Shown: positions 46,121 through 58,050, counted from the first letter of the stretch. The stretch: 64,000 nucleotides of DNA from Lunularia cruciata (GCA_948567375.1 OX419762.1:56934841-56998840), one strand, 5' to 3'. Notes: generated by a model from the sequence alone, not told the origin. Numbers and translations: made by a program.

Positions 46121-47800
46121 GGAGTGGAAGACGTACTGATTGGTTGCTACACAAGGCCCTTGGGAGCAATAGTGTCATGCCCCCGACCATTAGAGGTCCT
46201 ACACTTTGTGTGAAAAACTCCCTTCAGTCTAGTTGCAAGCTCCACACGTCCTCTAGCTGCATCCCAAGTGGACCAAGGGTGTAATCCAAGTAGCCCACGC
46301 TCACTTGGATGGACTCCAAGTAGACCACTTTCACTAGTAGCTACTGGATGTGTCCCAAGAATACCATGTTCACTTGGTCCATTGCCCCGATCATGTGCCT
46401 AAATCGTCTTAATAGGCACATGGCTCACAAGTGTCCGAGTGGTGATGCCTATCAAGCACATCCTACGTTGCTTTGCCAAGCCAACGCTCACAATCCAAGT
46501 CAAATAGTTCAAGTCCATAGCTTGACCTAACACTTGATGCCTGGATGCCTCTAACACTGCTGGAATAGAGATAATACTTGTGCAAAAACCCTAAACCCGC
46601 TCTCTCTCATTAGCGTTGGGTTCCACCAACTACTATAACTATGAGTCCCAAAGAAGTGTAGGTCCTCCTTCTCAAAAAGCATGAGAGCTTGGGAAACTCA
46701 TGAGTGTGGGAAATGCGGCTTTAGGCTATTCAACTAGGTTCACCATTGCCATAGGTGACCTATCAGCCACTACCACTGTCTGAGACTGACGCTCAACATC
46801 CAAGATATCATCAACAAGGATGTGGTCAAGTTGCTGAATCCCATCATAAGCACGTTGTCAAACCTCTCTAGATAAGAGGTTCGTTCACCAAAGACAAAGA
46901 CGATGAGCTCGTGATCCCACTCTGGCTGCATCTAACAATACAACAGGTCCCATCCAAGAATGGACCTGATGTGTACTTACCACCACTCTGGTGTGAGAAT
47001 CACCCATCAAAGGAATGTTCTCCAAAAGGTAAGTTGGAGAAACGGATTGATGAACCTAGAGTTGTCGTAGTATCCGTAACATCTCTTAAAACACACCAAA
47101 ACATACCAAAACAAGGATCTTGAAGACCCAAAACACACCCCGCACGTACATGTCCCTAACATGGCTATTCAAAAATCACCAAGTGAATAGGCCCATGTCT
47201 CTCCAGATCATGTGCCCCCAATAAGGAAATGTCTACTGGTAGGGCTTTTTGGTAACCTTTGATTGCTGACATTGGTAATAACTCCAGTCTATACTCCAGG
47301 ACCGATAGGCCAAATGTGTCACATGATCTAAAGAGACTTGCCTAGTAGTCTCATCTCTCTCCTCATGCAAGTACCTTTGTACTTATATACCCGCCTATAA
47401 TATTGCAGCTAGTCCGGTGTAATCCCATGGAACAACTCCAATAGACATATCCCCTCTATTGGATATTGCCAAGCAATGAGTGTGGTATCCAAAGGTGTCA
47501 AAGTTATTGGCTCTAGAGGCTCATCCACACACTCATCTCCTGATGGTACAAAAGCTCCACTCCAAGCTTGTTGCACCAATTGATCTGCATGCTACTGCAA
47601 TGCCTCCTCTGAAGTTCACAATGGAACATCCAAGGTGGATGGAACAATACCACTCATACTCCAAATCTGAGTGATCTCCTCTGGTACTAGAGTATCCTCT
47701 GCATGGGTGTTCCACTCCAACAAGTCACCAGGCCAAGTAACTACACCACAAAAAGCTAAAACTTATGCTATCATGGTCTCGGATTGTAGTGAACCAAGAC
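46120..47800 (-). other. Protease to reverse transcriptase linker of PHD-type element
   Basis: Long stretch without intact frames over ~120 codons. Minus-strand pieces such as KDTWELDLGPKFTREERRRV near 46,100 lead into reverse transcriptase. The remainder is proline/leucine-rich and broken. Confidence 0.45.
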
Positions 47801-48512
47801 TGCCACTACTAAAGCATACTGGTAGGCGATAAAACCGTCCTTCACCAGACTGTAAACTTGGTCTATAGGAAGTTATCTCCTCCCAATAGTCAATATTGAA
47901 ACCCATGGGATATAACACCACTCCCCCAACTAGCACATCATATGACTCAACTATTGTTGTAGTAGCCTAAGCTCTCACCACCAAGCTATCAATCAGATGA
48001 CCAAGCTGAACCTGGACAACAAGCTCCCCACATGTGATATACTGTGTCAAAGCACCACCTAAAGATGTTTGGATCTGAAATGGACACCTCTTCACATCGG
48101 TCTTCCGTAACTCTAAACTGACAAAAGTAGCCTTCCGCAACATAAGCGGTTGTGCACTAGAGTCTAACAAGACTCTCTATGGTGTATAGACCTTCCTTGA
48201 AGGTCCCACCAAACGGAAAATCCCCCTCGGGTTATCCAATAGGACAACACCAAGTGAGAATCGTGCTCTCTCAACGGCCAGTCTAGCTGGCAACTCCTCC
48301 AGTCTAGCCGTTGTTGCCTGCCATAAACCATCGGTCGCTAAATGGATCCCATGCTCCTCAACCAAGTAAGCTCCACTATCAACCACCTTTGCTCTAGTAG
48401 TAGGAACCGCATCATCTCTACTCTCACAAAGTGTGGCAGCCAACCAAAACACTGGAGCTAGGTCAACTCCGAATGTAAACATGTCACTGGCTGAAAACAA
48501 AAGGCAACACAT
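47800..48512 (-). pseudogene. Protease region of PHD-type Ty3 element
   Basis: Minus reading gives RVLLDSSAQPLMLRKATFVS around 48,170 (DSG active site changed to DSS). It then gives RCPFQIQTSLGGALTQY, ESYDVLVGGVVLYPMGFNID and GEGRFYRLPVCFSSGS. These are recognisable retropepsin landmarks: active-site entry, flap region, and the hydrophobic DVLVGG end. Upstream frame 48512-48177 is a spacer between gag and protease. Confidence 0.65.
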
Positions 48513-48831
48513 AATCAGTTAAGCCGCCCCCAACATCATGCTAGACTCAATCTGTATAGTAGCAAGTGGTTGACGAGTAGGTAGTCCATCATGCACTCCA
48601 TCACCACCTACCACACCTTCATTGGGACGTCTAGGAGCCATGGATGTTATCTGCAATACCTCAAATAGTGTGGAAGTGTGTCCCAACTTCTCCTCTCTGT
48701 GGAGTTGGCTCTGGAGCACGTACTACACTCCTAGTCACTGTTGTAGATGCATCTACTTGTGCTACTCCACACATGAAGTCCAAAGCATCTCTATCACCAA
48801 CATATGAGGTGGAAGCCTCAACACCCAAATC

Positions 48832-50217
48832 TTATCTCCTCTGAGCAATAGCCATACTAGCCAATCTCTGCTCCAATTGCTCAATCCAAGTAGCCATAGC
48901 TATATTAGAAGTAAGGGCAGGTATTGCACCCCTTCTAGGTGTAGATCCTCTACCACCACCTCTACCACCTTGTCCTCCATTAATTGGAGCTCCTCTACTA
49001 CCTGCCATAGTAGACCTACCACTCTGTAACTCCGGGTGGAGGTCAAAGCACCGGTCACTAGTGTGACCAAATCTATGGTAATGCTCACACTGCCTCTGTG
49101 TTGGCTGTGATGCACCCAAGGTATCAAGTCCACTGCCATGAGTACACTCTCTTTGATAGTGAGGTCCACCACAAGTCCAACAAGCAACACCACTACTCAT
49201 TGGTTGTTGCTGACCCAAAAATGAAGGTAAGGGTCTAACTCCACTAGGCCTTCCACTTGCTCCATAGGATCTGGGCTGTCCACCATGTCCTCAAAAACCA
49301 ACTGGACGTGGTGCACTCTGTTGCACTCTAGAAGAATTAACAGCTGTGGATGAGGTCTCTCTACATAATCCAAATGTCACTACCCTTTGCTCCACCATGT
49401 TGAGCTCAATACACTTAGCCGAACCAAAGACCACTGCCAAAGTAGGCAAAGTAGCCTGTAATAACGTAGCATCATGCACTCTACGTCGCAACTCCCTATC
49501 CAATATCCCATAACAAAACTGGACTACCTAGGCCTCAATAACTCCTTAAGTGAAACTAATCAGCCACCTCATACGAATGTATGCCTTGCGTAGGCTCTCT
49601 CTAGCATTCCGTTGGACCTCTTGCAAGCTCTTCAGCTTGTCAATCCGCACTCCTTGGTAGTTCTACCTCAAACACAAGAAAAACTCCACCATGGGATTAA
49701 ACCCCAATACCACACCACCTCCTGCAACAATACCTCCACTTGTAGTAGCACTATCTCTAGCTAGTGCATCTCCACTAGCTCCACCAACACTAATCAAGCT
49801 AGAACTCATAAGTATAGCCAATCTACTCTGAGTCACCAAACTTGAAGTGATAGAGACATAGTTCTAGTTTGGAGACATAGTTCTCCATAACTCAATCTCC
49901 TCTAAATGAGCTCTCTTCTACTCATGGTAGTCATCCATTGGTGGACCCTCTAGATGTTGAAACAACCTCTTCCATGCCATGAAGGACATAAACAAAGTCG
50001 GGTTCCGCCTCTACTACAAATCACATCAACTATCAAACTCTTGGATGAAGTCATCCAAATCAATAGTACATACTATACTAGAGTAATGCCTAGGGCCTTT
50101 GGAGGCCCAATAAATCTTGTCCATGTCCCACAACAACGGTGCGGACACACCAAGTGCACTCTCAACTATATTAGCTCCTATGTCAAACTCTAACTCAGAG
50201 TTAATCTCCTCCCTCAT
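48832..50217 (-). pseudogene. gag of PHD-type Ty3 element with two zinc knuckles
   Basis: The minus strand starts near MREEINSELEFDIG (50,217) and gives capsid pieces such as MDKIYWASKGPRHYSS and (frame 49503-49291) MDRELRRRVHDATLLQA. The last frame (49218-48832) has two knuckles: CWTCGGPHYQREC, intact, and CEHYHRFGHTSDRC, in which the second Cys is Tyr. A Gly/Arg-rich tail (GGQGGRGGGRG) follows, then a helical end IEQLEQRLASMA. Gag forms particles and binds RNA. Confidence 0.75.
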
Positions 50218-50640
50218 TGGGACCTAAGGTACAGGTTGATATGGAGCGCCACTCTGAGTAAACCCACTATTGCAAGGCTAACTTCTCTAAAATCCCCAAC
50301 GAATTCCATTGTGACAAAGTAACCACAATTGCAATGCAGATTAGGATCGCAAATTGCAACCGCAAGTCACAATCGCAAGTACCCCACCAAGTGTCAACAC
50401 CACCAAGTGCCAACACCAACTGAGCATTACCAATACCCACAGAACACCACCTACTATTGTAACTCTAACCAAGATAACTACACTAGGGGAAAGGTAACCT
50501 ATAACCTACCATCACAACACGCACTCTCACGGTCTGCAAATCATCATTTCTTGCCTCACCGGAGAGAAACAAAAGTAGTCTGATTGGTCATCACTCCAAC
50601 CTCACTACCGACAGTATACCAGAGCACCAATGCTCAAAAG
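50218..50640 (-). other. Leader of PHD-type element
   Basis: Between gag start and the presumed primer region. Minus GAGCATTGGTGCTC near 50,611-50,635 is a palindromic motif often seen just after initiator-Met-type primer sites in plant Ty3 elements, but the primer site itself is not readable. Confidence 0.3.
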
Positions 50641-51600
50641 TCAAAGCACCTCACACAAACATGGTGCACAAAAAGGAAGTAGAGAATGGAGGGGGTCCAA
50701 TCACAAGAAATCTAAACAAAAACCCTTTATCTCATAAACAACACGGGATTGACTCGGCCACCATTTGGCATTTGACATAAGAGAATTTTGTATCTAAGTC
50801 ATAAACTACCAGGATCACCAAGAATGAGATCAAATTGCCTCTCCTAGCCAAAGCTACAAGTGTCTAGCTAACAATGGTATAGTCACTAGGACAACAAGTG
50901 AGTGTGGACTAGTTGGCTAGTACACCAATCTAGGAACAAGAGATCTAGGGGTCAAACCCTATTGCATACAACTTAGCAAGATGGGTAGATTTTGCCAACC
51001 AATGACCAAGATCTACTCTAAACTAGCTAGTCTCTTAACTTGTTGGCCCTTTGTAGCCTCTCATAGCCCACAGCCTTATGCCTCGAAGCCTCATTGCCAC
51101 TTCAAACCTCCTCTAAAATCTGGTGAAACTCCTCCAAGTTGGCAAAACTTCTCCAAATCTGGCCAACCAGCAAAACTCTTCCAAATCTGGCCAAAATCTG
51201 ACATAAATCCTAAATTTGGTTGACCGCCAAATCCTCCGCTAACTCTTCACTCAAGCCAAATTGAAAACACCGGTTACTTCAAATCACAAATTTACAAGAA
51301 TAGCTTCCAAACTCCACCTTCAATTTTACTTTTTGAGCCCAACTCGCAACAAATTGGTCATGCCTTCACCTCCTAGCTCAAAATCATAACCACTACTAGA
51401 AAATTACTTCTTCTTTACTCAAAAATTGGCCAATGCTTCCGCACACCATCTTCCTTACTGCCAAATTTGCATCAAGCAATGAGCTTCTATACACTAGGGA
51501 AAAATTGAATTTCAATCAAGCTACCAACGATCCACCAAGCTTGGAGATAGCACCAACACTCAAAGTTCTTGCACCCAATTTCCCCCTGACTTGACTTCTG
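50641..51600 (-). other. Block C, possibly the distal part of the right LTR
   Basis: Non-coding, pyrimidine-rich on the plus strand, with local repeats of CTCCAAATCTGGCCAA (51,120-51,195). It lies between the leader and the right B block. It has no counterpart beside the left B block, so either the left LTR lost it or it is internal leader sequence. Confidence 0.35.
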
Positions 51601-52045
51601 TGATGTAATCAGATTGTTTACAACTCTTGACTCCACTCAACTCAGATCAATACTTGATCTATCACTCTATAAACTGCCAACAATTGGGCATTGATTACAA
51701 TCAAGCCACACCCACTCTAGCTAAGAGAATCCAGGTGACGCTCATCGGCCTTTGTCCACCATAGCCAAGAACTCGAAGGCTCAACATCAGAGAAGTGAGC
51801 TCTCTAGAGTTGCAGTTTGAAAGTATACCCTTGGACTCAAGCTAGGTCTAAAACCCTAATGGGCTTGCTGACGGCACACTTGATGGTGCAAAGTGACGGT
51901 GGGCTCCACCGTGAAGTCAGTATGCCAAACATGAAATATGACCGTTAGAAAGTAGTCTCTGAGGAACTACTAAAATAACTCTTACTACTATCACTGCAAC
52001 TCAAGTGTCTGATCAATCAAGATATGATACTACAAATAGCATGAC
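51601..52045 (-). repeat. Terminal block B, right copy
   Basis: Counterpart of 42,347-42,800. It ends GCATGAC(A) exactly at the host junction. Neither a copy of block A nor a polypurine tract is found next to it. Confidence 0.8.
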
Positions 52046-52177
52046 AAGGTGGATGATACTCTTGTCTGAATATGACTACACTATCTTCAATGGTGTAGTC
52101 ATACTCAGACAAGAGTATCATCCACCTTGTCACGCTATTTGTAGTATCATATCTTGATTGCTCGGACACTGGAGTTG
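51997..52177. repeat. Inverted duplication across the insertion junction
   Basis: Left arm 51,997-52,081 and right arm 52,093-52,177 are reverse complements over 85 bp with five mismatches, separated by TATCTTCAATG. The left arm contains the end of block B, the target duplication and host RNase H codons. The right arm is an inverted copy inserted into the host frame, which resumes near 52,200 (NVDLLSRAYDH). Confidence 0.9.
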
Positions 52178-52189
52178 GACATTGATAGG

Positions 52190-52430
52190 GTAGTGAAGAA
52201 ACAACAAATGTTGATTTGTTATCTAGAGCTTATGATCATGATGGAGTTGAACCTATGGATGATTCCTTCCCAAATGAGGAGCTCATGCCAATCTCAATCA
52301 CTCAAGACGTTCCAATGGAGTACAAGGAGATTGTGGACTTTGTTACAAAAGGTAACTATCTAAAAGGGATGCAAGCTAGGGAGAAGAAGGCCCTTACATC
52401 ATGATCTAGACCTTACACAATAGTGGAGGA
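52190..52430 (+). pseudogene. RNase H end and linker of nested Ty3 element (right part)
   Basis: Frame 52,216-52,404 starts LLSRAYDHDGVEPMDDSFPN, matching the ADLLSRL-type end of Ty3 RNase H, and continues into the acidic linker before integrase. Confidence 0.7.
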
Positions 52431-53500
52431 TATTATTTACCACTAAGGAGTAAATGGTCTACTTTGAAAAGAAGTGGGTAAGGAGGAGTCTATCCTACCC
52501 ATAATGGAGTTTCATGAAGGTTTAGTGTATGGAGGACACTTTGTAGGAAAAGTGACTACTTTTGAGATTCTAGATACAAGTTACCATTGGAGGGGGATTT
52601 TCAAGAATTGACTTGATTATTCTAAAAATTGTCATGTTTGTTAAGCTTTTGCTAGAAAGTCTACTTCCACTCCTCTTCTAGGATCAGTTCCGTTATTAGG
52701 ACCTTTTGAGAAGTGGAGAATTGACTTTGCAGGTTCTCTCAATAAAACCCCAAGTAACAATTGGTACATTGTGGTAGCTATTGATTATCTTACCAAGTGG
52801 GTTGAAGCTAGACCATTGAGGGACAAGAATGAAGATGAAGTTGGAAGATTTCTGTATGAATGTATTATCACTAGGTTTGGGTGCCCTTTGGAGTTAGTTT
52901 TTGAATAGAGGAGAAGATTTTACAAGGCTCATGCATCACTACAGCGATGCTATGATATTTCTCTATCACATATAGAATAACTACATCCTATAAGCCAAAT
53001 TTTAATGGCTTGGGAGACCTTGTGCATGATGTTGGCCAAAGATGCAAAAATGGAGGGGGCTAAACATCATTGGGACAAGAGGATTCATGCAATTTTGTGA
53101 GAGTATAGGACATCCATCAGATATTCTCTATTTCATTTGGTATGTGGTATTGAGTCTACCTTACCTATTCACTTTTATCTTCCTACCTTCCAAAGCATTC
53201 ATAGAAGGTTTAAAGAAAACACAAGGAGATGATGTAGAGAAGTCAAGGAAGCATCAACTCAGGGAATAAGAGGGAGCAAGAACAGTTGCTATGGTTCAAG
53301 TGGAGCAAGTCTAAAGGAAAAAAAAGGAGAGTTATGACAAGAGGTAAGCCAAGAAGAAGGTGATTGGGTAATGTTGTTTGATTCCATTTGATTCAAGAGA
53401 ATGCAAAAGAAGTTTTTGCCTAAGTACTTTGGACCTTTCATAGTGGAGAAGTTGTGGGGCAATTAAATCTATGATCTCAAGGAGTTGGGAGGAAGACACT
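52431..53500 (+). pseudogene. Integrase of nested Ty3 element
   Basis: Plus reading gives the zinc-finger part (FHEGLVYGGHFVGKVT, NCHVC), the core PFEKWRIDFAGSLNKT and WYIVVAIDYLTKWVEARPL, then ITRFGCPLELVFE followed by a stop where TDRG is expected, and later HWDKRIHAIL. First catalytic Asp present, second lost. Typical plant Ty3 integrase without a chromodomain. Confidence 0.8.
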
Positions 53501-53586
53501 TCGATAGGATTAACCATGATAGGTTGAAGATGTATCATAGAAGGTAGAGAAACCATCACTCTAAGGACAAAGTGAAATCTTAGTCC

Positions 53587-53595
53587 GGGAAGAAA
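53587..53595 (+). other. Polypurine tract of nested Ty3 element
   Basis: GGGAAGAAA directly before the LTR start TGTAACATCC. Confidence 0.65.
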
Positions 53596-54261
53596 TGTAA
53601 CATCCATTTGTGCATGTATGTTTAGGGTGATATGTAGTTTGGTGTTACAAGTACTTAAGAGATATTATTTATATAAAGATAAAAGATGGTTCTACATTGG
53701 TCATGATTAGCTAAATTTAGTCATAGATAAAGAGGACCTTACTTTAGAGGAAATGGAAAGATGAGCACCATTATTTTGGATGCTAGTGTATTGATTTGGT
53801 ATTATTTCTAAGTGTTGGGCTTTGAGGAAAGAGTTGAGAACTCTTGGACCTATAAGTCTTTTTGCCTTGGATTTTTCTATAGTCCAAAGATAACCCATGT
53901 GAAGGAATCCTTGACTTAGTGGTTAGGTCAAGATAAGACCATAAGAATGTTCTCATGAGTACAGATATTTTTATTTGACTTTTAGTTTAGTAACTTGAGT
54001 TACTCCAATAATTAGTAACTTTGGTACATAATTATTTCACATTTCACAAGTATATAAACTAGAGTAAGGAGGTACTCATCATCCTTTCATTTACAACTAT
54101 CTCTCTCTCTTTCATTGAGTTCTTTCTAGTGAGTTTGAGTCTTTGAGTGTTAGCATTAGAGAAGTATGATTGAGTTGAGTCCTTTCTCTTCTTAGTCCAT
54201 AGTGTGCTACCATAATAACCATTCGAGTGTTCATCCTAAGTGAGAGATATGCCTGTTCACA
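53596..54261 (+). mobile_element. 3' LTR of nested Ty3 element
   Basis: Starts TGTAAC, ends TTCACA, and pairs with 38,059-38,746. It keeps TATATAAACTAG about 200 bp before its end. No clear target duplication remains (AGTAT left, ATCCA right). Confidence 0.85.
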
Positions 54262-55560
54262 ATCCAATAACAAAGCTACTCAAGAAAGGATGTTGATGGG
54301 CAAAAAAAAACCGCCCTTAGAATGTTGCACCAAGTGTATGTTAAAATTGTGGCTTTATGGGCCATTGGTCCACAAATTGTCCTAAGCCAAGGCCGCAAAT
54401 TGGCTATGTTCCAATTTGTGGAAATTGTAACGGTTTTGGTCACATAGACAACCAATACCCTTAGACTCCAAATCCAAAGCCTCCAATCAAATATGTGTAG
54501 ATTCTAGCAAAGTGAGTTGCCTTACAACCAAAAGTTGATGTCATTGTGAATTGTATAACTCTTGAAGATGAATATCCTCAAGAATGAAGTCTGGCCCCAA
54601 AAGAAAAATGGCCAAATCTTGACATATTGAGAGTTGAGACACGCTCTAGGAAGAAGAAGCATGATCCCAAAGAAGTGAGTACTTTGTCTTTGTCTTCAAG
54701 GAAGATGAAGTGGTTGCATCCTAAAGTAATCCTATTTGCTAAGGAGGAAAAAATTCAAGCAAAAGCCAAAGCTAAAGCCTTGATGAAGGAAATCCAAGAG
54801 GCAGTACAAAGAACTATGGAAATGATTTTGGAGGTAGACCCAAAGACAAAACCTCCCATGTTTGCAGCGGATATCTGATCCAAAGTAGAGGATATGGTTC
54901 AAGCCAAGGTGGGTAAACCCAAATTACCTTGGGTTCAAGCCACCAATACTTTGGTCACCATCTTAAAGCAACCCAAATTATGGTCAAAGTGGGGAGAGAC
55001 TTCAAACCCAAAGATGAAGTCAAAGAAGGTGAAACTTGGGAGAATACCACAATACAATATTGTGGCAGATTTGGCATCCACCCATGCCAATGTACCCTTT
55101 AAAGAATTGTGGGAGGACAACCAGTTGTGCAAGAAGTAGCTAAGTTTGGCCCTCAAGAAAGTTAGTGCAATGACCAAGAAAGACTTGCATGCCACATATC
55201 ATACTGAGCAAGAAGATTTAGGATCTTTGAAAGTAGATGTGGGTACATGATCACATCAATACCCATTAATTAAGTTTTTGGTATGAATATCATGATAGAA
55301 GATACAACACATTGATTGGGGTATCATACATTTGAGCCGACACCCCAAATTTTGAAATTGCAGATCAAACCAGAAGATGAACTTTGAGCATGTTGTCCAA
55401 CATAGTTATGATCATCAGAGGAGTCTCCTTCAAATTGAACTATATTGTGTTGAGACTAGTAACCAAAACTGGTTACCCTTTGCTGATTGGCAGACCTTGG
55501 TTGTATAATGCTCAGGTCGTTGTAGATTGGCACCAATAAAAGCTGAGATTCAAGGACATC
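54262..55560 (+). pseudogene. Outer Ty3-like gag and protease (right part)
   Basis: Continues the outer element after the inserted LTR. CGFMGHWSTNCPKPRP (54,345-54,395; preceded by a stop and N) and CGNCNGFGHIDNQYP (54,419-54,462, last Cys changed to Tyr) are two more zinc knuckles. A Lys-rich helical linker follows (ORFs 54,627-54,878 and 54,894-55,139). PQYNIVADLASTHANVPFKE near 55,045 leads into a retropepsin region with TGYPLLIGRPWLYNAQVVV near 55,465-55,525. No reverse transcriptase was seen downstream, so the element is truncated or never had one. Confidence 0.65.
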
Positions 55561-57090
55561 TCATCCAAAGAACAAAAGTTGGTGATAGTGAGTTGAATGA
55601 AGGTTCCCCACCTTGGGGAAATGACTTTGTCAAAAGATGCAAACAAATCCAAAGTTTTATAATCTTCATCTTCTGAAGTCCAAGTCAATTACTTGAAATG
55701 CTACAAGGTGGAGGTCAAAGACAAAGACCTATACAACATTACCTTGGGTAATAGCAAATTGGAAGAAGGGGGTTTGAACTCCATCCAAGTCAGGTTGAGT
55801 CGAGTCAGCCATGTTTAAGGAGTCATCAACCTTAATGACTGTCAACATGTAGTCTTATCCAAAGGCAAAATTTTGAAATTATCAAAGACAATCACTTCAA
55901 ATGAGTTATCAAGATATATTGCTATATTTATATAGTACCAAGATGTATTTTCTGGGTCTATTGATCAAATGCCAAGAATCCCCAAATAATTTGGGGAACA
56001 TCATATTGATCTTGTTGAAGATGCAATTCCGGTTTGACCAAGACAATACCGCCTGAACCCAAAGTATTCACTCTTAGTAAAAGTTGAAATTGACAAGTAC
56101 TTAGGGGCCATCAAAGATGATACCTTTTGAAGTGTATAACATTGGTCTTCAAGTGGAGGTAGTGCATATGGATGGGTAGAATATTGGACTTTAGTGAAGA
56201 TGATGCCTCCCAAAGGGTTGAAAATTGACTTTCAATGAAGATGGTGCCTTTGGGAGGTATGACACTTATCTTTGGAAGACAACCAAACTAGATCTTTGAA
56301 AGGATCAAAGATCTTTGGAAGGTAAGTGCCTCTAGAAGAAGGGCACAATTGTCATCTTTGAAAGACAATAATTCTCTCTTCAAAAGGGTAGAACACGTAT
56401 CTTTGGGAGTATCTTCAAGAGATCTTCAAAGAAGAGGAACATCCCCATTCTACACTATCACTTTCTATGGAATCTTTGGATTTATATACTTTGGTATGAG
56501 TGATTTTTCTTTGTCTTTTTCCATGGTACACCTTCTTGGTGCATTGTACTTCTTTAGGAGATGTCTTTGCCCAAGAGGTTAAATAGTAAATAGTAAATAA
56601 TAAAAGACTCTAATTTGACATTTTTCCTTTGCATTTGATCATTTCCAGCCCATAATCATGTGGGAGAAAACTATTACTTACTAAAATGCTTCATTTTGGT
56701 GCTTTTTGGGTTGTTACATGACAATTTTTGGCTATGCTGCTAGAGATGCACTCCTTGGAGTGGTTGAATACAAAAGTCCTCATTGAAGCCACAAATATGC
56801 ATGTTGTCAAGAGAAGAGGTACTTTCCAAGTCAAAACATCTAAAGCAATATAGAGAGTTGCCTAAGAAATTTCCATGTGCCAAAAGGCAAAAAGAAGAGA
56901 AAATAAGAGCTTTATGAAGACCAAGCAAATTATGACACTCTTCATCAAAACCTTTGGGACAAGATTGAAGAAGCCCTTGTACATTTAGACCTATAGAAGA
57001 AAAAGAAGGGTTGGAGGATCTATGGTCACCTATGGACTACATTGGATTCCAATCTGATCAGATACAAAGGTAAATGGTCTACATCGGTTG
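55561..57090. other. Decayed continuation, no recognised domain
   Basis: Probably the downstream, unreadable part of the outer element up to about 56,600. Short tandem-like echoes of TCTTTGAAAG / ATCTTTGGAAG occur at 56,270-56,420. Nothing recognisable follows to 57,090. Confidence 0.35.
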
Positions 57091-57092
57091 TG

Positions 57093-57370
57093 TATCATCT
57101 TTTGATAGCTCATGTGCAAGCTTTTCCTTAATTGGTCCATGAAGGAAATTGATGTCTTCCGCTGATTGGGGTGATGAAAATACTTCTTGATCTCTTGGGA
57201 GTGATTGAGTATGGGCAACATTGGCCTCAAATATGATCTCTTGGGGGTGATTGACTTAATCACCCCCAAGAGATCAAGAAGTATTTTCATCACTCCAATT
57301 AGTGGAGGACATCAATTGCCTACATGACTGATTAACAAAAAGCTTGTCCATGAACTATCAAAAGATGATA
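57093..57370. mobile_element. Fold-back/MITE-like element with ~113-bp inverted arms
   Basis: Left arm 57,093-57,206 starts TATCATCTTTTGATAG; the right arm 57,258-57,370 is its reverse complement at roughly 85-90% and ends CAAAAGATGATA. A second, perfect 18-bp partner (57,235-57,252) of the right arm's inner end creates a tight hairpin with loop GACTT. No coding capacity; no clear target duplication. Confidence 0.8.
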
Positions 57371-58050
57371 CTTAGGACTTACATGTTCACCTTGGAAGTT
57401 TGGAACAACAATAATCCTTCCAAGAAATCTTCTCTTTGATTCAGATGAACCCTTGACTAGTCTTCAAAATGATGAAGATCACCTCGATGACAATTGGGAC
57501 ACCATCAATTTGTGGTACCTAAGGGAAAGTAATCTGAAATTTATGTTTAATATTTAATATCAAGAACAAGGTTAAAAAGAATACACATCACCCAAAGACA
57601 AAGAAGTCTCTTCCAAAGGGGAAGGTCCCATTTCTTAGAAGATGAGAGCAATTATTTTTTATATAGATCACTTGATTCAAATTCAAACATTAATCTTTTT
57701 GTATTGTTACCTTTATTTGCACCACCACCACCACCACCCATTGCAAATCCTACACCATTTACATGCTAAGGGTAATAATGATTTAAGGTGACAAATGGAG
57801 ATGGCAACCTTGATACTTTGATTAAGGAGCTCAAATTCATCTCCTTTGCAAAGAGAGAAGAATTGACTTCAAAATTTTCCCAACTTGCTTTGTAAGAAGG
57901 CAAGAAATTGGTATTGTAATAACACACTTACCACCAAATTGTAGTATTTGGAGGTTAAATGTTTTTCCCACAAGGATACAACTAGAAAATAGAGAACTAT
58001 CAAGTTAATGTCATGAATCTAGTCCTTAATTGTTTCATCTTTCACTTATT
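57371..58050. other. No recognised gene; short (CAC)n tract
   Basis: Contains a CACCACCACCACCACCACCC run at 57,721-57,740. Otherwise AT-rich, no coding recognised. Confidence 0.4.

Larger units (their letters stand above)
42244..52045 (-). mobile_element. Ty3/gypsy element with C-terminal PHD finger, nested insertion
   Basis: A ~9.8 kb minus-strand element interrupting the RNase H of another element. The host codons flank it exactly: LAR before 42,243, RWMILL after 52,046. The host bases AAGGT (possibly CAAGGT) are present on both sides, a 5-bp target duplication as made by Ty3 integrases. Ends are TGTCGTGC and GCATGAC(A). Domains on the minus strand: gag (50,217-48,832), protease (~48,180-47,800), reverse transcriptase (~46,120-45,117), RNase H (~45,060-44,680), integrase (~44,400-43,400) and PHD finger (43,240-43,080). 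Stops occur in most domains. The terminal repeats are not a simple matching pair. Confidence 0.85.

Noticed and set aside
50605..50640. Sequence resembling an initiator-Met primer site (CCAGAGCACCAATGCTC on plus).
   Set aside because: The orientation does not fit the minus-strand element and the critical TGGTATCAGAGC is not readable; only the palindromic GAGCA..TGCTC part is there.
42244..52045. The split direct-repeat layout suggested a DIRS/Ngaro-type tyrosine-recombinase element.
   Set aside because: The pol has a DDE-type integrase (MDFAG, TDQG, HPEADG blocks) and the insertion has a 5-bp target duplication, which those elements lack.
38059..54261. Looked for a target-site duplication flanking this Ty3 element.
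   Set aside because: Flanks AGTAT and ATCCA do not match; the element is old and the left LTR start is mutated, so no claim is made.
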